A stretch of DNA of 25,578 nucleotides from a virus. Position 1 is the first letter of the stretch; the number at the start of each line of letters is the position of its first letter. The position numbers and the translations under genes are program-made. The notes under the pieces were generated by a model that was not told where the DNA came from, made no database searches, and worked only from the letters and a program-made list of their open reading frames with translations. Below, piece by piece: positions 1 through 6,447 of this stretch. Location: positions 1 through 25,578 of the IMG/VR virus record IMGVR_UViG_3300025072_000042. One strand, 5' to 3'.

Positions 1-2
1 CT

Positions 3-938
3 GCAGGTACGTTTGCCCCTGAGGAGAGCGGTGAATGGGAACCTGGTTTAACTAGCTTACTACCAACTGGACCTGTAGACATGGCAGTGGAAACAATTTT
101 ATCAGGTATTATGCAAGACAATCCTAAGCTTGGTATTGCGCTGGGCTTGTTTGGACCAAAAGTCGCCAAGACAGTTAATGTGAGTGGTGGTAGGGCATTA
201 TCACGTAGAGGGTTTAGAAAAGGATTTGAGAAAGCCAAGACAGACCCTATGTTTGGTGATATTGACTTTGAAGAACTAAGTGAGTTTGTCCCATTTCATT
301 CGACTAAAAGCAATATGTTAAAACAGGGTGCTGTAGGCCTATATCAGCCTAAGGCAGGCTTACGACATATGCAGCAGCAAGCTAAAGCTGACAAGACTCC
401 AGGTTGGATGGATATTTTCGAGCAAGCTCGAGCCAGGAGAGTGCCTATAGAGCCTATAGGAAGGAGGTACAATGTTCATGGTATGCCTAAACCAATGCAG
501 TTTTCAGATTTTACACTATGGCATCTGTTGAGTATGCCTGGAACGTATAGGCAGCTCCCAAAAACCGCATTCCACGAAGCGGCCCATTTTAAACAACACA
601 TGCGTGGAACGAGTGCAAGTGCACCATGGGATTACCATTCTCTTTCTATGGGTACTTGGCCGAAACCTAAAAACGTCCCAGGAGGACCGGGATTTAAAAA
701 ACTTCCTCATTCAATGCAAGAAATAATTGAAACGAATCCAATACGTCAAAAGAAAATAAAATATTTATCTAATCCTATAGAGACAGAGGCGAGACTTGAA
801 GAAATATGGTCATTTGGTAAGAAAGCTAGTAAGTCTGAATTGCGTGAATTGAAATATCTAGGCTATTCAGACAACCAAATTGATAAAATGATAAAAGATT
901 ACGGCAAGGCAAGAGCAGAATGGTATCCGCCAAAATAA
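3..938 (+). CDS. C-terminal part of a large virion-type protein with a zinc metallopeptidase (HEAAH) motif; 5' end outside window
   Basis: The frame is open from the left edge (first full codon at base 3), so the gene starts upstream. The ATG at 81 has no SD and is preceded by in-frame codons reading AGTFAPEESGEWEPG, so it is probably internal. Counting from that ATG, HEAAH lies at residues 165-169 and a likely third zinc ligand in NPIETEA at about 231-237. HExxH followed about 65 residues later by a P-x-E-x-EA glutamate is the gluzincin arrangement, so zinc-dependent peptidase activity is a fair inference. The N-terminal part (about residues 12-35) is Gly/Ala/Leu-rich. It is the only rightward gene left of the leftward block and meets that block convergently with a 3-bp gap. 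It may be the end of an internal virion or tail protein. The substrate is unknown. Confidence 0.7.
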   Translation, partial: AGTFAPEESGEWEPGLTSLLPTGPVDMAVETILSGIMQDNPKLGIALGLFGPKVAKTVNVSGGRALSRRGFRKGFEKAKTDPMFGDIDFEELSEFVPFHSTKSNMLKQGAVGLYQPKAGLRHMQQQAKADKTPGWMDIFEQARARRVPIEPIGRRYNVHGMPKPMQFSDFTLWHLLSMPGTYRQLPKTAFHEAAHFKQHMRGTSASAPWDYHSLSMGTWPKPKNVPGGPGFKKLPHSMQEIIETNPIRQKKIKYLSNPIETEARLEEIWSFGKKASKSELRELKYLGYSDNQIDKMIKDYGKARAEWYPPK

Positions 939-941
939 TTT

Positions 942-1181
942 TTACTTATTAAATAGCACCTCACCCCTCCCCCTCATCTTCTTCTGCCACGTAGTCTTCT
1001 GACTCTTTGACATGTTCTTTGGACAGTCAGGTAAAGACTCTACCCTTGTATCGAAGGAGGGAGGTGCAAGTCCACAAAACAAACGTACTGTCTCGTTGTA
1101 TTCCCGTAAGGTAGGATTGTACGTTGACTTTGCGCACATAGCACACTTCACCCCCTCGATTTTAGGGCACCGTTCAAACAA
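942..1181 (-). CDS. Cysteine-rich small protein, 79 aa, unknown function
   Basis: This is the last leftward gene of the DNA-metabolism block. The only start near the upstream gene is TTG at 1181, just after an in-frame TAG and 5 bp past the stop of the preceding gene. No SD is visible, so translation would depend on coupling, or begin at the ATG of AMC at codon 15. Cysteines at positions 5, 13, 16, 36 and 53, including a CAMC pair near the N-terminus, suggest a small metal-binding fold. The tail is Lys/Arg-rich (KKMRGRG). I do not recognise the family. The start is uncertain, and the ORF itself is supported mainly by its position and by lack of competition. Confidence 0.5.
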   Translation of the reverse strand: MFERCPKIEGVKCAMCAKSTYNPTLREYNETVRLFCGLAPPSFDTRVESLPDCPKNMSKSQKTTWQKKMRGRGEVLFNK

Positions 1182-1186
1182 CTAGG

Positions 1187-1399
1187 CTATGCTGGTATGC
1201 TATCGTCGTCTTCGGCTTCATCAATGGACAGTGACATATACTTGGTTCCCTGCTTGGACTCATTGACCCAGGCTGCAACCTTGTAGTCGTTACCGTCTAC
1301 ATTGAACCCACCTATAAAGTCAGGTTTATTATCACCCTTTTCTTTGTAGCCGTTCTTGAATAGCACACCCTTGTTAGGGTCTGATTTTCCTATTGCCAT
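1187..1399 (-). CDS. Conserved-looking small phage protein, 70 aa
   Basis: The ATG at 1399 overlaps the end of the methyltransferase gene (stop at 1390) and is preceded by GAGGAG about 6-7 bases upstream, a strong SD. The protein has the pattern KGVLFKN...PDFIGGFNVDG...YKVAAWVNESKQGTKYMSLS, then an acidic tail (DEAEDDD). Small proteins of this pattern (KG-lf-N, PD-tG, aAW-n-sk-G-kylSL) recur in phage genomes; this is my recollection of the family. A compact beta-rich fold is likely. An OB-like, DNA-associated role has been suggested for similar-looking proteins, but nothing here proves it. It lies within the DNA-modification end of the operon. Confidence 0.75.
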   Translation of the reverse strand: MAIGKSDPNKGVLFKNGYKEKGDNKPDFIGGFNVDGNDYKVAAWVNESKQGTKYMSLSIDEAEDDDSIPA

Positions 1400-2346
1400 G
1401 TTAGTAACTCCTCTTGAGCTGTTGTATTGTTGATTATTCCGGCATACTCAGGGTTAATTTCTACACCTACGTAGTACCTCCCGAGTCTCTTTGCCACTCT
1501 AGCAGTTGTGCCTGAACCCATGAAGGGGTCAAGTACTATGGCTGCCTCGCGGTTTTCGTGTTTATTCCAACACTCGCAAGTTGCTTCCCAGCCGAGAGTT
1601 ACATACATTGTCTCAACTGGTGGTAGAGGCCCTACACCACGCTTTCCTTCTGTCAGGTAGGACCCTTCAAGTTTTTCTTTAAATCCTTTACCTTTAACAT
1701 TTTCGTATTCTTTACTATATCCTACTGCCCTTACAAACGGTGAACTGCAGGTTCTACATACTCCATGCTCACTGGTACCTGCCTTAATACAGGGCGTTAC
1801 AAGGCTCTCAGGATATGTGGCAAAATGCTTTATACCTGTACCCCTTGTAGGGATAGTCCATACGTCACGCATGTTCTTATTTTTTGTCACTGCCACGTAG
1901 TCGTAGTAGTAGTCCTTGGCCTTCGAGAATAGAAATAGATGCTCATAGCTTGCGCCTGGACGGTCTTTTGCAGAGTCAGGCATAGCATTAGGTTTATGCC
2001 ACACAATATCGCTGCGCAGTATAAAGCCCATGTCTTTCATGCGGTCTACCACCTTCCACGGCACGCCTACAAGGTTCTTATCAAGATAGCTGTCACCTAT
2101 ATTAAGCCAGAGGGTGCCGTCATTACGTAGAACCCTGTGCACCTTTTCCATTATCTCGCACAGGTTTGATACGTACTCCATGGGAGATGCTTCGAGACCT
2201 AGTTGTTTCTCTTTACCATAGTCTCTCAGGTTCCAGTACGGAGGTGAGGTAACACAGCAGTGGATATATTCAGTAGGAATATAGTCCAGCATATCATATG
2301 CGTTACCTACCAGTACTTCATTCCTTAGGTTCTTCTTCTTTTGCAT
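1390..2346 (-). CDS. Orphan DNA methyltransferase (beta class, SPPYW type)
   Basis: The 318-aa protein carries motif IV as TSPPYW (residues 33-38) before the SAM-binding motif DPFMGSGTT (273-281) and the following VGVEINPEY. This IV-then-I order defines beta-class amino methyltransferases. SPPY with W is common in N4-cytosine enzymes but also occurs in N6-adenine ones, so the modified base cannot be decided here. Between the two halves are C197-x2-C200 and C257-x-C259, a zinc-knuckle-like insertion seen in related phage enzymes. No restriction endonuclease is adjacent. The likely role is protection of phage DNA from host restriction, or epigenetic marking of phage DNA. The start ATG overlaps the preceding 57-aa ORF by 29 bp and has only a weak SD (GATGGA, distant). 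Confidence 0.93.
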   Translation of the reverse strand: MQKKKNLRNEVLVGNAYDMLDYIPTEYIHCCVTSPPYWNLRDYGKEKQLGLEASPMEYVSNLCEIMEKVHRVLRNDGTLWLNIGDSYLDKNLVGVPWKVVDRMKDMGFILRSDIVWHKPNAMPDSAKDRPGASYEHLFLFSKAKDYYYDYVAVTKNKNMRDVWTIPTRGTGIKHFATYPESLVTPCIKAGTSEHGVCRTCSSPFVRAVGYSKEYENVKGKGFKEKLEGSYLTEGKRGVGPLPPVETMYVTLGWEATCECWNKHENREAAIVLDPFMGSGTTARVAKRLGRYYVGVEINPEYAGIINNTTAQEELLTWQ

Positions 2347-2491
2347 CTGTTACAAATGGTCCATCTTCATCTACGTCCACATCATATTCTTCTGTGTTAG
2401 CTGGCTTAGATTCGTTCATAAACGCCTCCAGCTTTTCAACACGGAGCGTCAGTCTGTCCATGCTGTTTTCCAGGTCAATCACTCTTGCCAT
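2318..2491 (-). CDS. Small acidic coiled-coil-like protein, 57 aa
   Basis: This short ORF fills the gap between the nuclease-like gene and the methyltransferase. It starts at ATG 2491 with GGAG seven bases upstream and ends at a TGA inside the start of the methyltransferase gene. It overlaps both neighbours (17 and 29 bp), the same style of packing as the rest of the operon. The N-terminal half has a heptad-like pattern (RVIDLENSMDRLTLRVEKL) suggesting a short coiled coil. The C-terminal half is strongly acidic (EEYDVDVDEDG, KEEEPKE). No family is recognised. The good SD and the exact fit in the gap support it; its small size limits certainty. Confidence 0.65.
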   Translation of the reverse strand: MARVIDLENSMDRLTLRVEKLEAFMNESKPANTEEYDVDVDEDGPFVTDAKEEEPKE

Positions 2492-2858
2492 TGAATAGCT
2501 CCTTTAATGGAACTCTCACAAGTTCGGACTGATTATTATCTCCACCTTTCATAATATCAGCCTTGCCTGTGGTTACGAGTTCGGTTACTGTTTGTCTAAG
2601 TTTCTTCACCTTAAAAATAAGGGCTGTGTGAAATTCCCCACTTGATGTCAAGACATGAATCCACCATTCTGCATCTGTAATGGACAGTCCACTTGGCCTG
2701 CCCTTGTAGCCTATTTCTATGACTATGTTCCCTGTGGTGCGCCATATGTCTCGTTCTGTCTTAACCTCAATAGTACCCTTGTTTTCAAATATTTTCCTGA
2801 CACGTTCTTCCCAGACCTCGCCAAATTCGAGGTCTATATCAAAGTTACTCGGACTCAT
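2475..2858 (-). CDS. PD-(D/E)XK-like phage nuclease, 127 aa
   Basis: I chose ATG 2858 (MSPSNFDIDLEFG) because AAGGTGAG lies just upstream. A GTG nine bases earlier is possible but would put the SD inside the gene. Motifs fit a small PD-(D/E)XK-type enzyme: FGEVWEERV (acidic helix, residues about 12-20), IEVKTER (E-x-K, about 30-36), then GNIVIEIGYKGRPSG. Phage proteins with the pattern FG-x-EV-x-E ... EVKT-x ... tGNI-iE ... kpSGi ... A-x-W are common in my recollection and are treated as nuclease-fold proteins. The neighbour upstream (3038-3400) is resolvase-like, so this could act with it in recombination or in host-DNA processing. Catalysis is inferred, not shown. Confidence 0.65.
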   Translation of the reverse strand: MSPSNFDIDLEFGEVWEERVRKIFENKGTIEVKTERDIWRTTGNIVIEIGYKGRPSGLSITDAEWWIHVLTSSGEFHTALIFKVKKLRQTVTELVTTGKADIMKGGDNNQSELVRVPLKELFNGKSD

Positions 2859-3045
2859 CTTTCTCACCTTTTGGTTTGTACTTATGCTTTGTCAAGGATT
2901 TAACATCAATGCCCATAGTCTCAGCCAGTTGTCTAATTCTCCTCTGCACAAGTAGGTATCCAAGCCTGCGCATTATACCTTCAGGCGGCAGGCTTTTCTG
3001 TTCAAGATACTTTTTCATTACCCTCATGTATGTAATCTCAGGCAC
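2845..3045 (-). CDS. Small basic helical protein, 66 aa, unknown
   Basis: The start is GTG 3045, with AGGAGG five bases upstream, inside the end of the resolvase-like gene (8-bp overlap). The stop overlaps the start region of the nuclease-like gene. The protein is mainly helical and basic: KKYLEQKSLPPEGIMRRLGY, then QRRIRQLAETMGIDVKSL and a Lys-rich tail. An HTH-like region at about residues 20-50 is conceivable, but I would not assign one. It sits between two nuclease-fold genes and is tightly coupled to both, so a DNA-linked function is plausible. No family is recognised. Confidence 0.65.
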   Translation of the reverse strand: MPEITYMRVMKKYLEQKSLPPEGIMRRLGYLLVQRRIRQLAETMGIDVKSLTKHKYKPKGEKDESE

Positions 3046-3400
3046 ACTGCCCTCCTTCCCATGTTACAGAACATGCGGTGCATGTACACGCTGCCTTTTT
3101 CATGAGAGACAGGAAAAGTTCTGCCGGTATAACAACAAGCGGCATGTTTCTGTCCTCACGGATGAAAACCCCAACTTCGTTCTTCTCAGGGTACAACCAT
3201 TGTGCGATTTTCTTTTTCCGTTTGCAGCCATAAAATTTGCTCGCAATTTCCAAATCTCCTTTTTCATGTTGTGCTCCACCCCTGTCCCTGTTATGGGCCT
3301 GCAAATCATATGACTTGGCAATGCGAACAATCTCACGTTGTAACTCAGCACCTCTCTGACGGTTGCGTCTACCTCTTCGGACGTTCTTTGAGTTTGTAAT
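3038..3400 (-). CDS. Holliday-junction-resolvase-like protein; probable ATT start or frameshift
   Basis: Translation upstream of the first conventional start (TTG 3304) still gives family-like sequence: RGRRNRQRGAELQREIVRIA, then HNRDRGGAQHEKGDLEI, GCKRKKKIAQWL and NMPLVVIPAELFLSLM. This is the layout of small phage PD-(D/E)XK resolvases (R-x-KG-x-xxE, then GG...GD...E-x-K, W-L, D-x-PLVVI). The frame is open back to a TAA at 3404-3406 and has no ATG, GTG, TTG or CTG before 3304. ATT 3400 has an A3G5 tract seven bases upstream and is my best start. The alternative is +1 frameshifting from the overlapping winged-helix gene. The usual E of E-x-K is G here (GCK), so activity may be altered. The C-terminus adds CTCTAC, possibly metal-binding. 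Function: branch cleavage in recombination (inferred). Confidence 0.65.
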   Translation of the reverse strand: MTNSKNVRRGRRNRQRGAELQREIVRIAKSYDLQAHNRDRGGAQHEKGDLEIASKFYGCKRKKKIAQWLYPEKNEVGVFIREDRNMPLVVIPAELFLSLMKKAACTCTACSVTWEGGQCA

Positions 3401-3572
3401 GGATTATCCCCCTTTCATCTTTTCGCTTGGTAATCTTGAACCCTTCACACTTGAGAAAATATACGGAGGCACGTAACGAAGGAGTGCCGTACTTGATACA
3501 GGCTTCTGCATCTGTAAGTTCTTCGCCTCTGAGAAGAGCGTTCCCTATTATAAAATTATGCACATCAAACAC
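3369..3572 (-). CDS. Winged helix-turn-helix protein, 67 aa
   Basis: GTG 3572 has AGGGG seven bases upstream; a TTG one codon earlier is possible. The sequence reads as a compact winged helix: helix region NFIIGNALLRGEELTDAEAC, recognition-helix region YGTPSLRASVYFLKCEGF, then a wing KRKDERGIIHYKL. This layout (L-x-EA ... G-x-x-x-L-x-x-x-v-x-x-L-r-x-x-G-x-x-I) resembles the small phage HTH family I associate with PF14090. It overlaps the helicase stop by 8 bp and the resolvase-like gene by 32 bp. If the frameshift model for the next gene is right, its product would also exist as an HTH-nuclease fusion. The likely role is DNA binding in replication or recombination control. Confidence 0.7.
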   Translation of the reverse strand: MFDVHNFIIGNALLRGEELTDAEACIKYGTPSLRASVYFLKCEGFKITKRKDERGIIHYKLKERPKR

Positions 3573-4890
3573 CAATCAACCCCTGCGAAATTGCATCTGT
3601 AGTGGCCATTTCAGGTGTTTCATAAAATTTACACCTGTCACCTAATATCCCTACATGCGCACTGCCGGGATTACCATATCTATTCTTACCCAGGATAAGT
3701 TCAACACTGTTCTTACTTGCTGATTCATCTGTAGGGTTCTTTGCATATGGGTAATGCGTAAACATTACCATCTCCGCGTCCTGTTCTATAGAGCCTGAGT
3801 CACGTAAGTCTGAGAGCACAGGCCTGCCTGACTGTCGCATTTCAATCTTTCTATTCAACTGCGATACGGCTATCACACAGAGGTCCAGTGTCTTGGCTGT
3901 CCATTTATATTTTCGCATTACAGTATCAATGGCAACCTTTCTGTCGTCTTCGCAGCCCCTGACATTGATAAGGCCTATATAATCATCAATCACAACGTCA
4001 GGCTTAATCCGTTTAATCTCTGCAAGGGTACCGTCAAGGTCCATAATATTATCATACATTATAAGGTTCTTGTACTTCTTGGTAAGCCTGGATGTCATTC
4101 CTTCCCATTCTTGCAAATCACTTTCACTCATGTTGGTCCTGATTCGGGAATAAGTTAATGACTTGGACTCGATAACGAAAAGCTTTTTCATCATCTCCTC
4201 GTTGGTCATCTCCCTGTTGAATACTAACACGCGGTGACCGTTACCAGATAAGAGGCTAACCATATTGATAATGAGTGTCGTTTTGAATTGACCTGGCCTA
4301 CCGGCCACCACGCTAATTTCTCCCCTTGTCATACCCCCGGTAAGGTTGTCAAGGGCGCCTAAGCCGAATTTAATTACATTGGAACCACCTGACATAACAT
4401 TCTCGGTGGTACTTGCTATAAGATTGGATATGTCAAATCCTCCAGAGGGTCTAGACCGCAGAATACTGTCAAATCTTTCCTGTATGTCACGTATGGCATT
4501 TATACCCTTGTATGCAGGGTCGTCAATGGAGTCTTTAATTTTAACAGATGCCCTGACACATTCCCTCAACAACCATTTATCCACTATCTCACTGGCATGT
4601 GCGTTTAAATTTCCTGTCGTATACACATCATCAAGCAGTCCTGTCAGGTAGTACCTGATGTCGTCCCGCTTTGCAGTTGGAAGTTCGGCACACAGGGTCA
4701 TAATATCTATTGCCCTGTCATTCTTACGTAGTGCAGTAATGGTTCTCCATATTGTGCGATGGTCCTGCGAGTAGAACATGCTTGGCGAATGAATGTGCTT
4801 GGACGCTTCTTCGTATTTTTCAGGGTCTGAGAGAACCTGCCCTATGACAGACTTCTCCATCTCCAGGTCGTGAGGGTACGCCTTAGGCAT
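3565..4890 (-). CDS. DnaB-type replicative helicase
   Basis: The 441-aa protein matches DnaB in length and motif order. The N-terminal helical domain (residues 1-105) is followed by a linker. The RecA-like core has Walker A GRPGQFKTT (197-205), NREM with catalytic Glu (225-228), Walker B PDVVIDDY (297-304), SQLNR (343-347) and DLRDSGSIEQDAE (361-373), typical of DnaB and gp4 helicases. It unwinds the fork 5' to 3' as a hexamer and would recruit host primase and polymerase; no primase, loader or polymerase is seen nearby. The ATG overlaps the preceding MazG-like gene by 8 bp. This is the central replication gene of the block. Confidence 0.95.
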   Translation of the reverse strand: MPKAYPHDLEMEKSVIGQVLSDPEKYEEASKHIHSPSMFYSQDHRTIWRTITALRKNDRAIDIMTLCAELPTAKRDDIRYYLTGLLDDVYTTGNLNAHASEIVDKWLLRECVRASVKIKDSIDDPAYKGINAIRDIQERFDSILRSRPSGGFDISNLIASTTENVMSGGSNVIKFGLGALDNLTGGMTRGEISVVAGRPGQFKTTLIINMVSLLSGNGHRVLVFNREMTNEEMMKKLFVIESKSLTYSRIRTNMSESDLQEWEGMTSRLTKKYKNLIMYDNIMDLDGTLAEIKRIKPDVVIDDYIGLINVRGCEDDRKVAIDTVMRKYKWTAKTLDLCVIAVSQLNRKIEMRQSGRPVLSDLRDSGSIEQDAEMVMFTHYPYAKNPTDESASKNSVELILGKNRYGNPGSAHVGILGDRCKFYETPEMATTDAISQGLIGV

Positions 4891-5098
4891 CTTTATCTTT
4901 CATATATAATATCAGTGCGGTTAAATATATTGCCATGTCAACGGCCTCTTCCAGTACATCTTCAAGGTTATATGTTCCATCTAATGGCATTTCTTTTCCA
5001 AATTTTACGTTACCTATGTCAAGCCTACGGCTGATATAATCCATGACTTTTTTGTTATTCCCCTCAATCACAATCATCACCTTTGCACCCTGCAACAT
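4883..5098 (-). CDS. Small MazG-like/all-alpha NTP pyrophosphatase-like protein, 71 aa
   Basis: ATG 5098 was chosen because AGGG lies five bases upstream. The longer TTG start at 5131 has no SD and would extend into the preceding gene. The C-terminal half, DGTYNLEDVLEEAVDMAIYL, carries the EExxD-type helix and following Tyr/Leu pattern of MazG-like and dUTPase-like pyrophosphatases. It is much shorter than a full MazG domain (about 100 aa), so it could be a dimeric single-helix-pair version or a remnant. A role in trimming the nucleotide pool next to the helicase gene is plausible. Recognition rests on one motif only. Confidence 0.5.
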   Translation of the reverse strand: MLQGAKVMIVIEGNNKKVMDYISRRLDIGNVKFGKEMPLDGTYNLEDVLEEAVDMAIYLTALILYMKDKDA

Positions 5099-5360
5099 AC
5101 GTTCCCTGTGACATCTGTATCTCCTTTTCAATATCGACCCTGCTTACTGGCTCGTCTCGCTGGTCATTTGCCCTGTCTCGTTTAGCCTCTATCATGTCGT
5201 CTCTAATCTTTCTCATGTCCTTTAACAATGCATTATAAGGTTTTTTCCATTTGGGGTCTATTGGAAGCCTGATTGTTTTTACTGCAGTGAGGGCCCAGAG
5301 AATACAATTCAATTCTGATTCGGTGGTTTTTATGGTTACTACTACTTCTAGGTCTGTCAT
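5064..5360 (-). CDS. Unknown protein, 98 aa, with C-terminal Cys pair
   Basis: The gene starts at ATG 5360, just below a 117-bp gap containing inverted repeats, and ends inside the next gene. No convincing SD is seen upstream (AAAGAATTGGT), so expression may depend on structure in the gap. The protein has an N-terminal beta segment (LEVVVTIKTTESELNCILWA), a central basic helical region (KWKKPYNALLKDMRKIRDDM) and a Cys-containing tail (GCKGDDCD). No family is recognised. Its position between the SSB-like gene and the helicase suggests a replication accessory role, for example a loader or adaptor, but nothing in the sequence proves this. Confidence 0.65.
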   Translation of the reverse strand: MTDLEVVVTIKTTESELNCILWALTAVKTIRLPIDPKWKKPYNALLKDMRKIRDDMIEAKRDRANDQRDEPVSRVDIEKEIQMSQGTYVAGCKGDDCD

Positions 5361-5393
5361 ACCAATTCTTTATTAATGAATGTAAAGGGAAAG

Positions 5394-5469
5394 TAGGGAC
5401 TTGGCAGGTGTTAATTCACTGACGTAGACATTTTTCGCATTTGTTTTTTTAACGTCAACCAAGCCCCTA
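5394..5469. repeat. Nested inverted repeats in the gap between SSB-like and 98-aa genes
   Basis: The outer arms TAGGGACTTGG (5394-5404) and CCAAGCCCCTA (5459-5469) pair at 10 of 11 positions. The inner arms TGACGT (5420-5425) and ACGTCA (5452-5457) are perfect and enclose a T-rich loop. The rest of the 5361-5477 gap holds nothing else I can name. This could be a regulatory hairpin in the leftward transcript or a replication-linked structure. Confidence 0.5.
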
Positions 5470-5477
5470 GCATATCC

Positions 5478-5999
5478 TTATTCTAGGCGCTTTCCGTCGC
5501 CCCAGGCGTGGGCAATCTTAGCTTTTGCAGCCTTGCGCTGCTCACCGAACCTGCCTACCCATTCTTCGTGAAACACGTCAATGACCACAGGTTGGCCAAC
5601 AATATCACTGGCTTCTACTTCAGGCAGTCTGTACAGTACTCTTCCGTCACCGTTGGATACAACTGGAATCTCAATTTTAAAGGTCTCCAGGAGTTTCTTG
5701 TACTGTGCGTTACCCTGCCCGACTTTCAGGCTTTTGGTATCATCGTCTGTAGTATCTGCTATGAATCGCCAGATACCACTGTCGTGTACTGTGGTTCCTG
5801 CGTGTTCTCCTGCCTCAGGGGCTACAACATACACCGGTGCGTACACCTGTGCCGGTGAGCCATATCTAGTTTTCCTTTCATAGATATTGAGGGATTTAAC
5901 ATGGGCAGGATATGTGCCGGCTGGAAGCATACCGTTGACCTCGGGGTCATACAAGGCTTCACCTTCAAGGTTGTCTAAAACCTGTTTAACATTTGCCAT
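5478..5999 (-). CDS. Putative single-stranded-DNA-binding-like phage protein, 173 aa
   Basis: The protein opens with MANVKQVLDNLEGEALYDPE, then a beta-rich segment (GMLPAGTYPAHVKSLNIYE, YAPVYVVAPEAGEHAGTTVH), a G-x-GNAQYKKLLETFKI segment and a second beta-rich segment (GQPVVIDVFHEEWVGRFGEQ). The layout ('pAGtY-a-v', long strand, 'GNA-ykkll', 'G-pv-v-v') resembles phage proteins of the DUF669/SSB-like type that are encoded beside recombination genes. It has no typical acidic C-terminal tail. It lies directly downstream of the annealing-protein candidate. SD is poor; the upstream stop (6006) is only a few bases away, so coupling is likely. The SSB role is inferred from layout and context. Confidence 0.6.
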   Translation of the reverse strand: MANVKQVLDNLEGEALYDPEVNGMLPAGTYPAHVKSLNIYERKTRYGSPAQVYAPVYVVAPEAGEHAGTTVHDSGIWRFIADTTDDDTKSLKVGQGNAQYKKLLETFKIEIPVVSNGDGRVLYRLPEVEASDIVGQPVVIDVFHEEWVGRFGEQRKAAKAKIAHAWGDGKRLE

Positions 6000-6005
6000 A
6001 TTTAA

Positions 6006-6446
6006 TTAAAATATGTCAGATGTAGACGTGCCTGTCAGTCCATTGGGCTTGGCAGTCTTAGGTGGTAGGCCTTCAGCTTGCTGTTTAACCGCATTGGCAA
6101 CTTCCTCTGCACTTGCAAATTCAGTACCACCAATGTAGCCAGCAGATGCTAATGCTCTACCGATAGCGGAAGTCTCCGCGTTCTCTACGTGTGAGGTCTT
6201 GTTGATGAAACCTGCACCCTGTACCTCGTAAGCGTGACCTGTGAAACAATGAAATGCTTCAGATGTTTCCTCGGTTGGTCCAAATTCCACCGGAAGTGTC
6301 AGTGTTGCCTTCATGAGTACGTATTCGTGTACGTTGTCATTCAGGATTTCCGTGTGCATACTGTAATTGCCATTTGTATTACTGTTCAATTCCACTATCC
6401 TCTCTGCTACTGTTTTGTACATTTTACCTTTAATATCTACAGGCAT
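6006..6446 (-). CDS. Putative single-strand annealing (Erf/Rad52-like) recombination protein, 146 aa
   Basis: ATG 6446 has AAGGAGAC upstream. Middle residues about 65-110 contain GHAYEVQGAGFINKTSHVEN followed by ETSAIGRALASAGYIGG. The E-T-S-A-x-G-R-A-L helix is a hallmark of Erf-type annealing proteins and related phage proteins. The C-terminal tail is Ala/Gln/Pro-rich (ANAVKQQAEGLPPKTAKPNG). It lies between the Cas4-like exonuclease and the SSB-like gene, the classic exonuclease, annealing protein, SSB order of phage recombination modules. At 146 aa it is shorter than full Erf proteins (about 200 aa), so the assignment is moderate. Confidence 0.6.
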   Translation of the reverse strand: MPVDIKGKMYKTVAERIVELNSNTNGNYSMHTEILNDNVHEYVLMKATLTLPVEFGPTEETSEAFHCFTGHAYEVQGAGFINKTSHVENAETSAIGRALASAGYIGGTEFASAEEVANAVKQQAEGLPPKTAKPNGLTGTSTSDIF

Positions 6447-6447
6447 T

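Noticed and set aside
81-938. Complete gene starting at ATG 81
   Set aside because: The frame continues open to the left edge with protein-like sequence, and no SD precedes ATG 81.
2876-3313. Rightward 145-codon ORF opposite the resolvase-like gene
   Set aside because: Cys/Phe/Ser-rich sequence typical of an antisense shadow; it has no SD, and the leftward strand has coupled genes with good starts.
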